Source of the DNA: Sophora flavescens
Lineage: Eukaryota > Streptophyta > Magnoliopsida > Fabales > Fabaceae
Assembly: GCA_030762895.1 (NCBI GenBank)
Contig: CM061070.1
Location: 47,910,831-47,974,830, forward strand
DNA: 64,000 nt
Direction: 5' to 3'
The number at the start of each line of letters is the position of its first letter. Position 1 is the stretch's first letter. Made by a program: the position numbers and the translations under genes. Shown one piece after another: positions 43,027 to 54,892 of this stretch. Below the pieces are notes generated by a model. That model saw only the letters and a program-made list of their open reading frames with translations, made no database searches and was not told the DNA's origin.

Positions 43027-44599
43027 TTTTGTGCTAGTTTATGAAGTTGTTGTTAATAAGAATGTTTTAGAAAGAGATGAATTTATATGATGACATGTTG
43101 AATTTAAATATGTGCTTAAATGAACTATGTTATTTATGTTGTAAGTGTTTGAAGTTGTGTTGATTGTTGCATAGTAGCCTAACCATTGGCTAGAGCCCAA
43201 CCTTTAAGGAAAGATAAAAGCCTTTATAAAACTTTACGCAAGTTGAAAAATAAATGTTTTTAAGTTGAAACGTATTTTTAGAGAAGCCAAATAATTTTTT
43301 TTAGGTGAAAAATTCAAGACATTGAAAATAAAGATTTTATTCACATAAGGTGAAAAAAGATCATTTTAGAAGATTTGAAGGATATTTTCTATGAAAGTCT
43401 TAAATTTTTTAGACTGTTTATGGTAAAGAAATTATTTAAAAACAAATTAAATTCTTGGTTCTTTACCAAAAATATTTTAGTTCTCATATATTACACTAAG
43501 TTTCTTCTTAAAAATCTCTATTTAATTTTTTTGTGTAAAAGAGGACTTTCTTCCTAAAGATGGACTTTTGGAGTTTTATGATAAGGTTTTTAAAATAAAT
43601 TTCAAAATAAAAACGTTTTTCAAAATAAGGATTTATTGAAATAAAGTATCTGATAACTTGGATGAGTTACGGAAGTTTTGTTTTTGGGTTTTTTATTTTC
43701 ACCGAGCGAAAAAGAAGAAAAGTTGAAAAGTTGAACCTAGTAACCGAGACGTCGGGTAACTAGTGTTTTAAAAGCACGTTGATCCATGATCCATGTTACG
43801 TTGTTATGGACTATGTTCCAATGTACGTTGCTATGGACTGCTGCTCCATATACGTTGAGTTGAAACATGGTGAAAATAATAAAAAGGTGAAAATTGTTTT
43901 CTACGACCACAAAGTCCAAGGACTGATGCATAAGTCTAGGACTGTTGTGATTAGACACTCGGACGTAAAAGTTCTGTGTTGATAATAAAAGTTACAAGAT
44001 ATTAAAATCGTTGAAAAGTCGTGAGCTTTGAGCCTCGATGAAAGGAAAATATCAAGCACAAAGAAAAACTGAAAATAAAATGATTTTCTCATGCATTTAT
44101 TTTGGCAGACGTGCCCACGTCTTTTTGTGTGAATATCTGGAAGGACCAGGTATTTCATGATATGGTGTTTCATTGTGCCTTGATGGACAATGAAGTCCAT
44201 TAGTCGGAACTATTGTGCCTTGTGTTGGACAGTATCTTATGGACATTCCACGCACGTTGCACACTGTGTCAGAAGTTTGGACAGCGTAGCGGAAATTCAC
44301 ATTGTGCCTTTATGGCAACCGAGCCTGATCAACTCATTTTTAAAGAAAGTTGAAAACTCCGGAGTCTTGCATCAAAGTTGAATTTTTCATGAACATCATT
44401 GATTTTCAAAGTTGATTGATGAATTGGTGTGATATTATATTTAGTTTATTATTTCACATGTTGTAAATATGATGATATCTGTTGTGTATGTTGTTTGTAT
44501 TGCAAGTATGTAGTTTATCATAATTATCCATATATTGGTATCTCACCCTTTCTTTCTTTCTTTTTTTATTTGCCATATATTGTTTGTATCGGAAAATAG

Positions 44600-45109
44600 A
44601 TGAACCCAGACGCACCACTGCCTCATTCCCGGGTGCGATCCCTAATCTTTGAGAACCACTTTGACCCGGAGGCATGGGAGTTCAGACCGGGGGCCCACGT
44701 ATCTCACTACACTGGTCCCGTTACTACAGTACAGGGCAGCGTTTTGAACGGACTCGTGCGAAGGGTTCAGACTATTAAGACAGTACGGATCACACTGCCA
44801 TGCGTGGATATCTGTATCCAGCATTGGGCTGCCCATGACTTAGTGGTCTTAGGTCAGCAGCCACCCCATGACTTACCGCATCAGGAGGCACCTGTTGCAC
44901 GTATCGAGGAGGACCTGCTGGAGCTCATGGAGGAGGACCCTCAGGAAGAATTAGAGGAGGACCCCATGGAGGAGATATACGAGGTCCCTCAGTATCACCC
45001 CCTTTATGACGATGATCCTGATGAGGGAGGTGAGGTGGAGGACCCTTCACCAGTTATGTCTCCACAGGGTGGAGATAACTGTAGTAGTCTCCCGAACGGA
45101 TACCAGTAG
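44600..45109 (+). CDS. LTR-encoded acidic ORF, 169 aa, function unknown (3' copy)
   Basis: This is the second copy of the frame at 1009-1518, with the same length and no stop or indel. It encodes MNPDAPLPHSRVR, HYTGPVTT, RRVQT, TLPC (Cys where the other copy has Pro), then ELMEEDPQEELEEDPMEEI, YHPLYDDDPDEGGEVEDP. It shares with the J-LTR ORF the pattern M(N/D)PD-PL, Y-GP-TT, RR-T, (T/A)LPP, EEDP repeats and YHP-D-DD. The ATG directly follows TAG, 49 bases after the TCTCACCCTT box. Against a protein role: most differences between the two A copies change amino acids. In favour: a homologous frame persists in another element. Confidence 0.5.
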   Translation: MNPDAPLPHSRVRSLIFENHFDPEAWEFRPGAHVSHYTGPVTTVQGSVLNGLVRRVQTIKTVRITLPCVDICIQHWAAHDLVVLGQQPPHDLPHQEAPVARIEEDLLELMEEDPQEELEEDPMEEIYEVPQYHPLYDDDPDEGGEVEDPSPVMSPQGGDNCSSLPNGYQ

Positions 45110-45520
45110 GACTAGACCAGCCATAGAGTTGTCTTTTGTGGTAGTAGTGTCCAAAGTTGTCGTTCTATTTTATATCTGACTATGTCCCTCTAATCTAGTT
45201 TAACTTTTTGCAACTCTGTTAATAATTAACTTAGTTGATATGAAGGACTATGTTGTATTGAACTCTATGTACTTCTGTCAAGTGGCCTGTCACCAAGAAT
45301 GCTTTTTTATTTATATAAGAAGGTGTTATGTGTATTCATGGTACTATTTTACTAGTTATTTACATCAAAGATGTCTATGATAAAATTTTTATGATATCCC
45401 AAGATGGGAAACATCCATAATGTATTTTTTTTTCTCCGAAAGAAAATCGACATATTGTTAATAATATGATTAATTGTAACACGTAGTAATTAATGTGATA
45501 CTCGGGGAAAGGGTGTCACA

Positions 45521-48110
45521 GGTTGGTCTATTCAACTTAGATCCAATCCCCAATTGTTCTAGGGTATATCATGTCAACACCTAAATAATATTTGATAGTT
45601 CCCTATTGAGTACATTCTGGTAGGGGAGTCGAGTTCCACAACTCGAGGTTACAAAGCCCCAACCTTCCATGGAGTTCAAACTCGAATGTCCCTAAAGACC
45701 CGTTTCCTTGGCTCGTAACTATCCAAATTTATCAATCCACTGTGGATTGCAGCTCATCAACTTAGTGGCACGTCTGCCAAACTTTTATGCATGTAAAACA
45801 GTTTTGTTTGCTGCTTTTCTTTTTCATTCGTTCTTTCTTTGTCGAAGCTCAAAAGCTAACGACCTTCCCAACTTTAGGTATTAAATCTTGTCTTTTATTT
45901 TCAACAATAGGACACGAAGTCCGAATGTGAAAATTCCCAAAACAATAGACCGATGCACCAGTCTTAGATTTGTGAATTATAATGCACAACAAAAACTCAC
46001 CACAACTTCAACTTTAGGACGCATAGTCCACAACGTATAACACGGATCAAAGATCTACGTGTTTTACTCTCAGAACTTTAGAATCCGGATGTCTCGGTTG
46101 CTAGGTTCACTTTTCAACACAGTTTTCGTTCAGTGAAAAAAAAACTGAAAACCAAATAAGGGAGTTTATCAACTTTTTGTCTTAAAGACATTTTCACTCG
46201 TGTAAATTCATTTTTCAAAGTCAATTAGTTTCAAAATTCCTTTTTGGAAAACTTTAATTTACAAATAAAGTCTTTTCCCAACTCTTTCAAATAAAAGCAA
46301 CCAAAACTATTTCCAATAAAATCATCATCTAACATTTTTCCAATTATTTCAATTTAGAAACAGATTTTCATGAAACCTAAACTTTCCTTTTTAAAAGACT
46401 TTTCTTCTAACTATATTTGTAATATTTTCATGGAATTTTCGGTTTTTATTTTCCTTTTTCTTCTTTTTTCTCAAAATATTTTCGGAGATAAAGAAATGTA
46501 ACTTGTCGCCATTCGTCCTCACCAACACTCATTCATATTTCACTTGTTGACTTTCTCTAAAAGTGACTTTTAACGAAAATTCCTTAAGTAACATAAATCT
46601 TTTCAAAGCCTTTACCCTTATATGAATGTCAAATTAACTTTGTAATCTTTATTGGTTTAAAATCTCTAAATAACTTAGTTCTCGAAATCAGGCTATGACC
46701 AATCTCATGCTCTTAAACCACACAAACAATTAATTCCATCTCATATCAACATATGAACACTCCAACAAAACAACAACCTATACATCTCAACCAATCATAG
46801 CAACATCATGAAATTCTTACAATTAACATTACTCTTAGAAAAACAACATACACACATTTAAACACATTCTCATTCAACAATCCACAACTTAGTATATGAC
46901 TAACCAAACCCCTCAGGTAACCTCCCTTTACACGTTGAAGAGCAGAAGTTATTTGTCTCATGTTTCGTCGGAAAAGTCCTTCTTCCAATTACTTGAAGTC
47001 ACACAAGTTAAGGATTAAATCCTTCAATCAACCAATACATAAAACAAGTTAACACAACACAATACAATTTTCAATTTTCCTATACTAATGGATCGGCCAA
47101 CATTAGATGAAATGGCTAGGAATTTTTAAACTCTTCAATCTTTTGGATTTAGGATCCTAAGGCACTATAGAGACAATATAAATTGCCATGAGTTAAAAAT
47201 TGAACAAGAATTTTTAAACCCTTCACCCTAGGATTTTCGGCCCAAAACAGAAAATAGGGTAGGAAAATTTTGTTGAGTTTAAGCTCTTGGATTTAACTCA
47301 AATAGATACTAGAGAACCTAAAACAAGTATAAGATTTCAAAAATTTGAACCAAATCATAAAACTCCCAACTCTTAAGGTTTCAGTCATTTGGGGAAAAAA
47401 ATAGGGTTTGGAGTTTCTAATTCATTCAATCTCCTAAAAACATGAAGTTACAGTCTTAAAGAGATAGTAGAAATTGGAATGACACAAAAATTCTAATCAT
47501 ATGATTTGTTATGAATTTTTCATGAAACTTAGCAAAATGGGTTTCAACTTTAAAGGCAACATGAAGAGATGTAAATGGCTAACAAGAAGAGAAAGGATGA
47601 TCAAGAGTAAAGGACTTTACCTCAAGTGAGTGAAAGAGAAGGAGATGAGATGATGATCTTCAACCTTTTCTTCAACAATGAAACTTATAGTCTTAAGACA
47701 ATTTGTTGTTCTTCTTAGAATTTTTGTGAAGAGTGAAAATGACATGGGTTGGGGGTTTTTTTTTTTTTTTTGTTTGGGTGGGGAGGCAACCGTGGTTGGA
47801 CTTGGGTAGAGTTTAGGGCATGTTTGGATCTACTGGTAAAATTAATAGGTTTTTACTTAATAAACTTACATATAATAAGATGTCATCATGATCTTTTAAA
47901 AAGTCATGATGTGCTAATTTTCACAAGTTTCATCCATCACTTCCATCATCTCTGCTCCTTATTATCTCTGCACCATATCCAGTTCTGTCGTTTTCCCGAC
48001 CTATCGACTTTTGATTTCCCGTAGGATTTCTTTAAAATTTCGCCCGAATAAAATATAATATTTTATTTTCGAGTGATAATTTTCCAAAAATATCCCTTCT
48101 AATTAATGAA
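45521..48110 (-). repeat. Old reverse-oriented Tekay-like LTR fragment K
   Basis: On the minus strand this has the order of Tekay-like LTR landmarks: donor-like TTGAG/GTAAAG (47617-47627), AACCGAGACATCCGG (46084-46098) and GGAC...GTCC dyads (46017-46029, 45910-45922). Then come CGTTAGCTTTTGAGCTTCGA (45845-45864) and GGCAGACGTGCC (45768-45779). It resembles C most closely (TAAGACTGGTGCA shared). The 3' part is missing at 45521, where element A was inserted; the other half should lie left of the window. The left-to-right end near 48110 merges into MITE-like sequence. Confidence 0.7.
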
Positions 48111-48158
48111 CAAACTCACCTTATGGAAAGTTATTATATCTCATAAATATAAATCTTA

Positions 48159-48557
48159 CTCCCTCTGGTCCACAATATAAGAAACAAAACTCTAAAACAC
48201 ACAGACCAAGGAAATATATTGGAATAAGTTAATTGTAATTAATACTCATAATTTTCCAAAAACACCCCTTCTAATTTTAATTAATATTCTGATGGCTTAT
48301 AATTAATGATAGTATTTAATAAGGACAATATTAGAAATTAACATTTAATACGTGTGAAAATTGATGTATGTTTCTTATATTGGAACAAAAAAAGGACCTA
48401 TTTGTTTCTTTTATTGTGGACCAGATGGAGTATTATAAATGAGGGTAATACTGGAAATTAGTATTTAATATATGTGAAAATTGATGCATGTTTCTTATAT
48501 TTTGGACCCAAAAAAAATTTACTTATTTTTTATAGGAGTATTATGGACCGGAGTGAG
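48159..48557. mobile_element. Stowaway-type MITE with duplicated 3' half
   Basis: 48159-48430 is bounded by CTCCCTCTGGTCCACAATAT and its imperfect inverse ATTGTGGACCAGATGGAG, flanked by TA (48157-48158, 48431-48432). This is the structure of Stowaway/Tc1-mariner MITEs. 48433-48557 repeats the 3' half (GTGAAAATTGATGCATG, TTTCTTATATT) and ends in a second TIR GGACCGGAGTGAG followed by TA. A fragment of the MITE interior (AATTTTCCAAAAATATCCCT) also lies just left, near 48080-48105. There is no transposase. Confidence 0.85.
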
Positions 48558-48850
48558 TATTTATTAAGTATAAATCTAAAATTATATGATTTCCAATAAT
48601 GTTTATCATAAAGTTTTTTTTAAAAAATGTTTATCATAAATTATAATTATTTTACCATAGTGTTATGTATAAAAATTAATTGCATAATAAGTATTTTAAT
48701 TTAAAATATAAATATTTATTAAATAAATAATATAATTTTATTAAAAAAATAATCAGTATCTCTTTTCATTAAATATGTTCTATTTTTTCTCTCCTTTTAA
48801 ATATGTCCTAAAGTTACTTTTAATTATTCTCCCACCTCAATAAAAATGAT
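48558..48850. other. AT-rich spacer, no feature seen
   Basis: Very AT-rich, with a short duplication of GTTTATCATAAA near 48601-48640. I see no coding or structural signal. Confidence 0.5.
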
Positions 48851-49918
48851 AAGCTTGTTATAAACAATTTGATTTAGTAGATGACTATATGATATTATCT
48901 CTTATCATATCTTATCTTCTCTTATAGGAAATTGACTAGGATTATGAGTCTACTATTATTCTATAAATAGTAGTAGTTATATTGTATTTTAGATATTTGA
49001 TCATAATATCAATGACGAATATGACAGCTAGTTCCCGAAGGACTAGATTTTGAATCCTAGTTCCTGAAAAACTAGCATTTGAATCTATATCTCTATTCTC
49101 TTCATCTCTCTATTCTTTTTTACTTTTAACACATTATCACCAAGATCAAGTCTCTAATAATAATTTAAAGGAGAGATATGAACACCAAAAAATGGTGATT
49201 CTTCCAAAGGCTCGATATGAATGGATAAACTTGCGATTGCAAGATTTCAAATACGTAAGTGAATATCATTCAGCTTTGTTCAAAATTAGCTCTCAATTGA
49301 AATTATGTGGTGAGAAAATTACTAATGAAGATATGTTGGAAAAAACAAATTCAACTTTTCATGCCTCGAATGTGCTCCTACAATAGCAGTATCGAGAGCG
49401 TAGATTCACCAAATATTCTGAGTTAATTTCTTGTTTGCTTGTGGCTGAACAAAATAATGAGCTTTTGATGAAAAACCATAAATCTCGTCCAGCTGGTTCA
49501 ACACCATTCCCTAAAGTGAATATGACTTTTTCTCAAAGGCGTGGACAAGGTCGTGGTGGAGAGAAAGGTCGTGGGAGAAAAAAAAAACTTGGACCCGTGT
49601 TAATCCTCCTCCAAAGAAATGGGCAAAAAATGAGGAAAATTCTGGAAAAAGCAACAAAATGCAAGACAATGACAATATTTGCTATAGATGTGGGAGAAAA
49701 GGTCATTGGTCTCATATATGTTGCACTCCAAAACATCTAGCTGATCTTTACAGGCATCAATTAAGGAAAAAGTAAAAAAAAATGCTAAAGTGAATTTATT
49801 TGAATCTCTTAACAAGGAAGAGAATCCTATGGATGTGGATTTTGATGTATTTGATTTTTTCGAAGATTCTAGTGGTAAAATTGATCATTTAATTGGGGAT
49901 GGAAATGTTCACTATTGA
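48851..49918 (+). pseudogene. gag: Ty1/copia-type gag remnant H with leader
   Basis: 48851-49150 looks like the LTR/leader of a short copia-derived element (ATCTTATCTTCTCTTATAGG, CTATAAATAGTAG with a TATA-like core near 48963, then ACACATTATCAC). Coding homology starts abruptly at NNNLKERYEHQK (49156), so the Gag N-terminus is deleted. MVILPKARYEWINLRLQDFK, SELISCLLVAEQNNELLMKN follow, with a stop at 49384-49386 after SNVLLQ. Then a Gly/Arg-rich run (RRGQGRGGEKGRGR) leads through a frameshift near 49590 to a knuckle CYRCGRKGHWSHIC (49681-49722). The frame ends with MDVDFDVFDFFEDSSGKIDH, LIGDGNVHY and a stop at 49916. This UBN2-type Gag is widespread in plants as a gag-only element. Confidence 0.8.
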
Positions 49919-50224
49919 ATATCATGGTGTTTATGAATTATCATATGTTTAAGGTTTTTTTTTTCCTTCTTAATTTGGGTTTTTGGGATATTGTGTTATG
50001 TTAGAACTTTCATGATTAATAATATATTTAGTGTTTATTATTATTCTTCTATGATAAATAATACCTTTAATGTTTATTATTATTCAAATATATGTGTGAT
50101 GGATGTATATTTTTAGGTGGTTTAAGATCATCATAACGACTTATATCAAGGTTAATGTAAACTAGAAGTTTGCTATGCATCTGAAAATCAAAGTTAATTA
50201 TATTGTTGTAAACCAAAAGTTTAC
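49919..50224. other. AT-rich 3' spacer of H, nothing coding
   Basis: Contains a T-run (49956-49964) and a duplicated TTTAGTGTTTATTATTATTC-type block (50030-50095). No gene or terminal repeat of H is recognised. Confidence 0.45.
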
Positions 50225-50620
50225 TTTTTTTTAAAAGCAAAATTGGCATGCAAAGGAATCATAATAAAGACAGACATCCCAACTATGTTGGCACCCCTGA
50301 AAATATGGGGGGACATTAACCAAAACCCATGAAAATAATCAACAATTTCAAAATTTATAATTAGTATGATTAAATCTATTCCTATCAAAAACCTCTATGA
50401 TGAAGTTTGGAACTGAGTCCCACCATGTAAAACCAGCATTACCAATACCAAAGGAGGCAAGCTTATCTGCAATGCAATTCCCTTCTATAAATATGTAAGA
50501 AATATACCAAGATACACACATTAAAATAGTAAATCTTATTCATAACAAGATCGCCACGACCTACAATTTTTCTCAAAAGTTTCAATTTTCAAAAAGATAA
50601 AAATTAGCCAAAGACAAAAG
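50225..50620 (-). mobile_element. 3' end of a LINE (non-LTR retrotransposon)
   Basis: On the minus strand, SYIFIEGNCIADKLASFGIG then FTWWDSVPNFIIEVF and NYKF-stop (stop at 50348-50350) match the C-terminus of the RNase H domain of plant L1-like elements (usual pattern EGN-CADKLA, TWWD-P). A GTTTTGGTTAATGTCCCCCC stretch follows in the 3' untranslated part, and an A8 run (T8 on plus, 50225-50232) marks the tail. The upstream part is cut by LTR I at 50621. Confidence 0.75.
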
Positions 50621-53600
50621 TATAACACCGCATTCACCGACCTTTTCACACATACAACCCAAAGAAAATCCTAAGATGGTCGCTCTACAAGACACTCATT
50701 GATAAAACCTCGTGATCATCCCTGTGATCACACATCTCTTTCCACAATCCGGAATTAAGTCTCCAAGTGACTAAAGAAATTCTTCAGTAACATCTGCATT
50801 CGTGTACCAAGGTACAATAGCAAAGACAGAAGAACATGTATATGCAAGGGTGAGTTCCAATATATGGATTTTAAAATGATAACTATATGCATGACACAAA
50901 AACATCATTTAACATATATATTCAAAATAACCAATTATTTATCAAAGGGTCTCATACCCGACAATCTTCGTTGTTTTAAAAACCATGACACTTCAATATT
51001 CATCATATAACTTTTATACCTAATCTCCGGAGCTTCAAACACCAAATAAATGAGTTGATCAGGCTCTCGTTGCTAGATAAGGCAGAAATTAAACGTTGCC
51101 AGATAAGGCGGGTTTCAAATTAACCATAACACTGTCCAAAATGAGGCACAGTGAATACCATGCATAGTATATGGTTTTCGTGGTCATATGTCCATCAAGG
51201 CACAGTGATGCAAACTTCATGAATACTTTCCATCAAGAATTCAAGTCCTATGCAGAGGCACATCTGCCCAAAAATGCATGTAAAACGTTTTGTTCACGTC
51301 ATTTTCTTTGTGTCCATTCTTGACTTGTCGAGGCTCAAAGGCTCACGACCGAACCAAGATTTAAACATTTAAGTTTAACAATTATTTCAATAAAAAGGAC
51401 TCCAAGTCCAAATCAATCAAACAGACTCCAAGTCAAAAATGTGCAAATCATGAATCCAAACCAAAGAACACTAGACCCGATGTCTCGGCATCTAGGTTCA
51501 GTTTTCCATTTTAAAAGCATTTTCGCTCTGTGAAACACAAATCCAAGAACAAAATTTCCTCAAGTTATCCAAGTTGTCAGAAATAACCCGTTGTATAAAA
51601 ATATTTTATAGAAAATCCTTTTATGTTGGAAATTCGTTTTATAAAATCAACAAAATCATATTATTTTTCACTATAATCCATTTTTCACCAATCAAATAAT
51701 TAAGTAATAACTTATTACTATTTTCCACAAGATTAAACTCATTATTTCATAAAAAGCTTTTTCATACTTTTAACCTCATATTTAATTGAGCACTGACCAC
51801 TGTCAGGCTTTTCAATCCACAACCAACATCAATAAAAATCATGTCAATAATATAGAAGATATCACAATTAATGACATGCAATAAAATATAATCACGATTA
51901 AATGTAGATAATTAAATAAATAAAAGCAGATAATTTAAAAGCAAATAATGCTAACTACGTATAATAATAAATACACCCAATAAAGAATACAGACCACAAA
52001 CAAATTACATACAGCTACCAAAAAAATCCCTCAACTACTCCCCTTACCTCTTGAAGATTTTTCCTTATAAATTTAAGTTCCATCAAACGTTCAATCTCCG
52101 CAAAACACGTACACAATTCACACAACAATTTATCCTTCAACAAAACACAACAAAATTAACAATCAAACAACTAAATATACCTATGTTCCTACATGATGGG
52201 TCACAACCATGAGGAGATTAAATTGGCTAGACATGATAAAATTTTGCAAGCTTTTGGATTAAGGATCCTTAAGTAAGATTAAGACAAACAAAACTTACTT
52301 AACAAAAATTGAATCAAAACCATCTTAACCGCAAAGTTAAGACTTTCGGCCATGGGATGATTTTATGACTAAAATTTTTTTAAAATCCTAAGCTCTTTGG
52401 ATTAGTGATCCTGGATCACTTAAAAACCCTAAAACAAAGGTTAACATACAAAGATTGAAATCAAATATTCCAACTCTTCAAAAAATCAATTCCGGCCGTG
52501 AGTACAAAGATGGCTTAGAGATTTTAATTTGATCTAATCATCCTAGATTCAATACATACATGAGCTATAAGATTGAATCAAGCAAGTTTAGTTTTTTTTT
52601 TAAATGTACAAAGTCATCCCCCCCAAACACAACTAGGGTTCGACCTCAACAAGATCAATAGGCAAGAATTTTTAGTTTGATGCATCCTCTTGGATCTTGA
52701 ATATAGAGAGGATAATAAGAGTATAGAAATTGGTGTCATTTTCATTGGATTTTTCTATGATTTACTATGAATTTTTAAAATTCTAAATCTAAGAATTGAA
52801 AAATATGATCATGACCTTGAAACATAAAAATGAATGAAGAACATGCTATTGATTGAGTGAGAGGAGTATGTTATACCTCTTGGAATTTGAAAATGATATA
52901 AGAATCAAGTAGTTGCTTCACAAGAGGCTATGGAAACTTAGAGTTTTTTGAGAAAATGGAGGAAAAGCTTCATGGAGAAGATGATGACAAGCTTAAAAAG
53001 CAAAGAAATGGGCTCATTTTGGAGGGTTTGACAGTGGAAATCAAAGGAGAAAAGGGTCCAAGGCATAAATTTTTAGGGACAAAATTGTAATATTACAAAA
53101 TGGCAATTTGGTGATTAAATGATTAAGGACAAAATGGTAATTTCCCACAAAACCATCATGACAAACATGTGGTGAGGATTGGTTGGTAAGGTGGTTGATT
53201 TGTGTCCACAAATTGTTGGGACAAACTTGGCATTTCAATGAAAGTTGAAGGGTAAAATGGTCCAAGGGCAAAAAGGTCTTTACACTACTTTGAAGAAATA
53301 TCTAGATTTTTGTTTAAATATAATCATGACATGGGTGAGTCATCCATAAGACTCACCACCCTAGGTGGCAAGATATCTCAGCATCTGATGTCGGATTTTG
53401 TCTCTGCATGTCCGTTCTCAACTCTGTTGGTTACCCGATTTAGGTTTTACGCCCGGATCGAGTATAATAACCTATTTATTTTGAAAATTTTCAAAATAAC
53501 CTATATCGTTGGAAGTGAGATATAAAATCTATTCATTTCGTTCTTGGGTCAAAGTTCGGTTTTCTGATCAGTAAAATCTTTCTGTCTGTGAAAACGCAGA

Positions 53601-53772
53601 CCGGGTTCCGTCTGAATTTTCAACCAAAAATTTAACCGTATACTTATAAAAATAAGTATAATATGGATATGACTTGGTTTTCTCCAAATCATTTTCTAAG
53701 TTTCAGATAAAAATAAAAACATTTATTTTTATTTATACCGATCTTAGAAAACAGAAAAATTGGGGTGTTACA
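50621..53772 (-). repeat. 3' LTR of decayed Tekay-like element I
   Basis: Plus-strand ends are TATAACACCG (expected TG mutated to TA) and GGGTGTTACA. The minus strand shows the common box with CCGGGTTCCGTCTG / CAACCAAAAATTT (53601-53632, plus-strand sense), donor-like CCAAGAG/GTATAA (52870-52882) and CTTCAAGAG/GTAAGG (52042-52056). It also shows GGACTCCAAGTCC (51397-51409), GTCGTGAGCCTTTGAGCCTCG (51329-51349) and ATATTGGAACTCACCCTTGC (50845-50864). No acidic ORF is left; the region after that box is degenerate. Confidence 0.82.
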
Positions 53773-54665
53773 TTACTACCCCACTTAAAAAAAATTCGTC
53801 CTCGAAATTTCGTGACTCAAAACTAGACAGTATTTTCTTAATCCCAAGGTCTTACTTTCACAAGAAGGTAAGTAATTATAGAAGAACTTTGTCGATTTGA
53901 AAAGAATACAGGAATGTCCAATATGTAAAAAGATTCTTTAATAGGTTCATGAGTGTAAAAATGCATAGCTAATACATATTTACAAACATGATTCTAATAA
54001 AGTTCCTTCCTTCACAAGAACTCCTAGTGGATTAGGAACTCACAAAATGAATAGTTCCCAACTTTAAGAGAATTTATTCTTTGAACATAGGATTTACAAA
54101 ATGACAATTAAAAGTAACAACAGTCCGACAAAATTTCAGACTGGATTCACTTTCACCAAAAGTAACAGTGACTAGACTAAGCATCATGTAGAAACTTCTT
54201 TTATCAAGAAAGTGTCTATCCCGAACAACAACATAACAGTTCACAAAAAGTTTCCACAATAATTGATACAACAATTGAAGTTTGAAAACAATTCACAATC
54301 GTTGGAAAAGAAATGATCTAACCCCAAAGTCTCAACTGATCACATCAATCAAAAGAAAAAGGTCTGGAATAAATTTCCTTCAAGAAAATTTTATTATCAT
54401 AAAGTCGTAGATATTATATATATCAACTAAAAAGACTAACAACAACATAAAAGACTTTGGAGAGTCAAATACTCAAGGATACCTACAGATGATTCAACTT
54501 AGATCCTATTACAAACTTAACCTATACTAGTCACTAAAACACACATCTTACATGTAATGTTCCTATGCATAACTACATCTTTGGTTCATGATTCGATTGC
54601 TAAAATATTATGAAGAACTCTGCAATTGTCGTCCATAAGGCCTTCAGGTTGTGAAGTTTTCAACA
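53773..54665 (-). other. Internal remnant of element I without pol
   Basis: Begins with the Tekay-type polypurine tract (minus strand TTTTAAGTGGGGTAGTAA after GAGGACGAA). The next about 850 bases show no RT, RNase H or integrase similarity on either strand, so pol has been deleted or was never present. Confidence 0.6.
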
Positions 54666-54892
54666 CTACTCCTGATGTAGACTCTTCCCTTTGTAACTGG
54701 TTCTTTTGTCGTTGGCAACTTTTACAAACCTCGGTGCCTTACAATCCCTTGATAAGTGACCCACTCGATTACAATTGAAACATTTAACTCCTCTTACTAA
54801 ACAAGTTTTAGCTACATGTTTTGGGTCTCCACAATTGTAACATCTTTTCACTTGGCCTTGGATTTGGTTCTTTTGGCCTCCACTTCCGGATG
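54666..54892 (-). pseudogene. gag: gag zinc-knuckle fragment of element I
   Basis: Reading down from 54892: SGSGGQKNQIQGQVKRCYNC, then GDPKHVAKTC (first CCHC knuckle CYNCGDPKHVAKTC) and CFNCNRVGHLSRDC (second), followed by KAPRFVKV and a stop at 54666. It aligns with residues about 280-335 of element J's Gag, so I and J are related. Element J is inserted exactly upstream of the first knuckle, so the N-terminal part of this gag should lie right of the window. Confidence 0.87.

Larger units (their letters stand above)
40877..45520 (+). repeat. 3' LTR of element A, 4.64 kb
   Basis: It runs from TGTAACACCCCG (40877) to GGGTGTCACA (45520). Landmarks in order: a TTTTCGGTAGAAAATTC box (41014-41030), TATAAATA at 41472, donor-like TTAGAGG/GTATG (41635-41645) and TTTTTCTTTAG (42695-42704). 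Next come donor-like AATTAAG/GTAAGG (42772-42784), a microsatellite and an ACGTC box (GTAACCGAGACGTCGGG, 43740-43756). The rest are GGAC/GTCC dyads near 43912-43975, GGTATCTCACCCTT (44537-44550) and the acidic ORF. Between TATA and LTR end lie about 4 kb, so R-U5 would be unusually long. Confidence 0.93.

Noticed and set aside
42881..43090. Frame with YIYIYI and MYVCMYVC runs
   Set aside because: Translation of a dinucleotide/tetranucleotide microsatellite.
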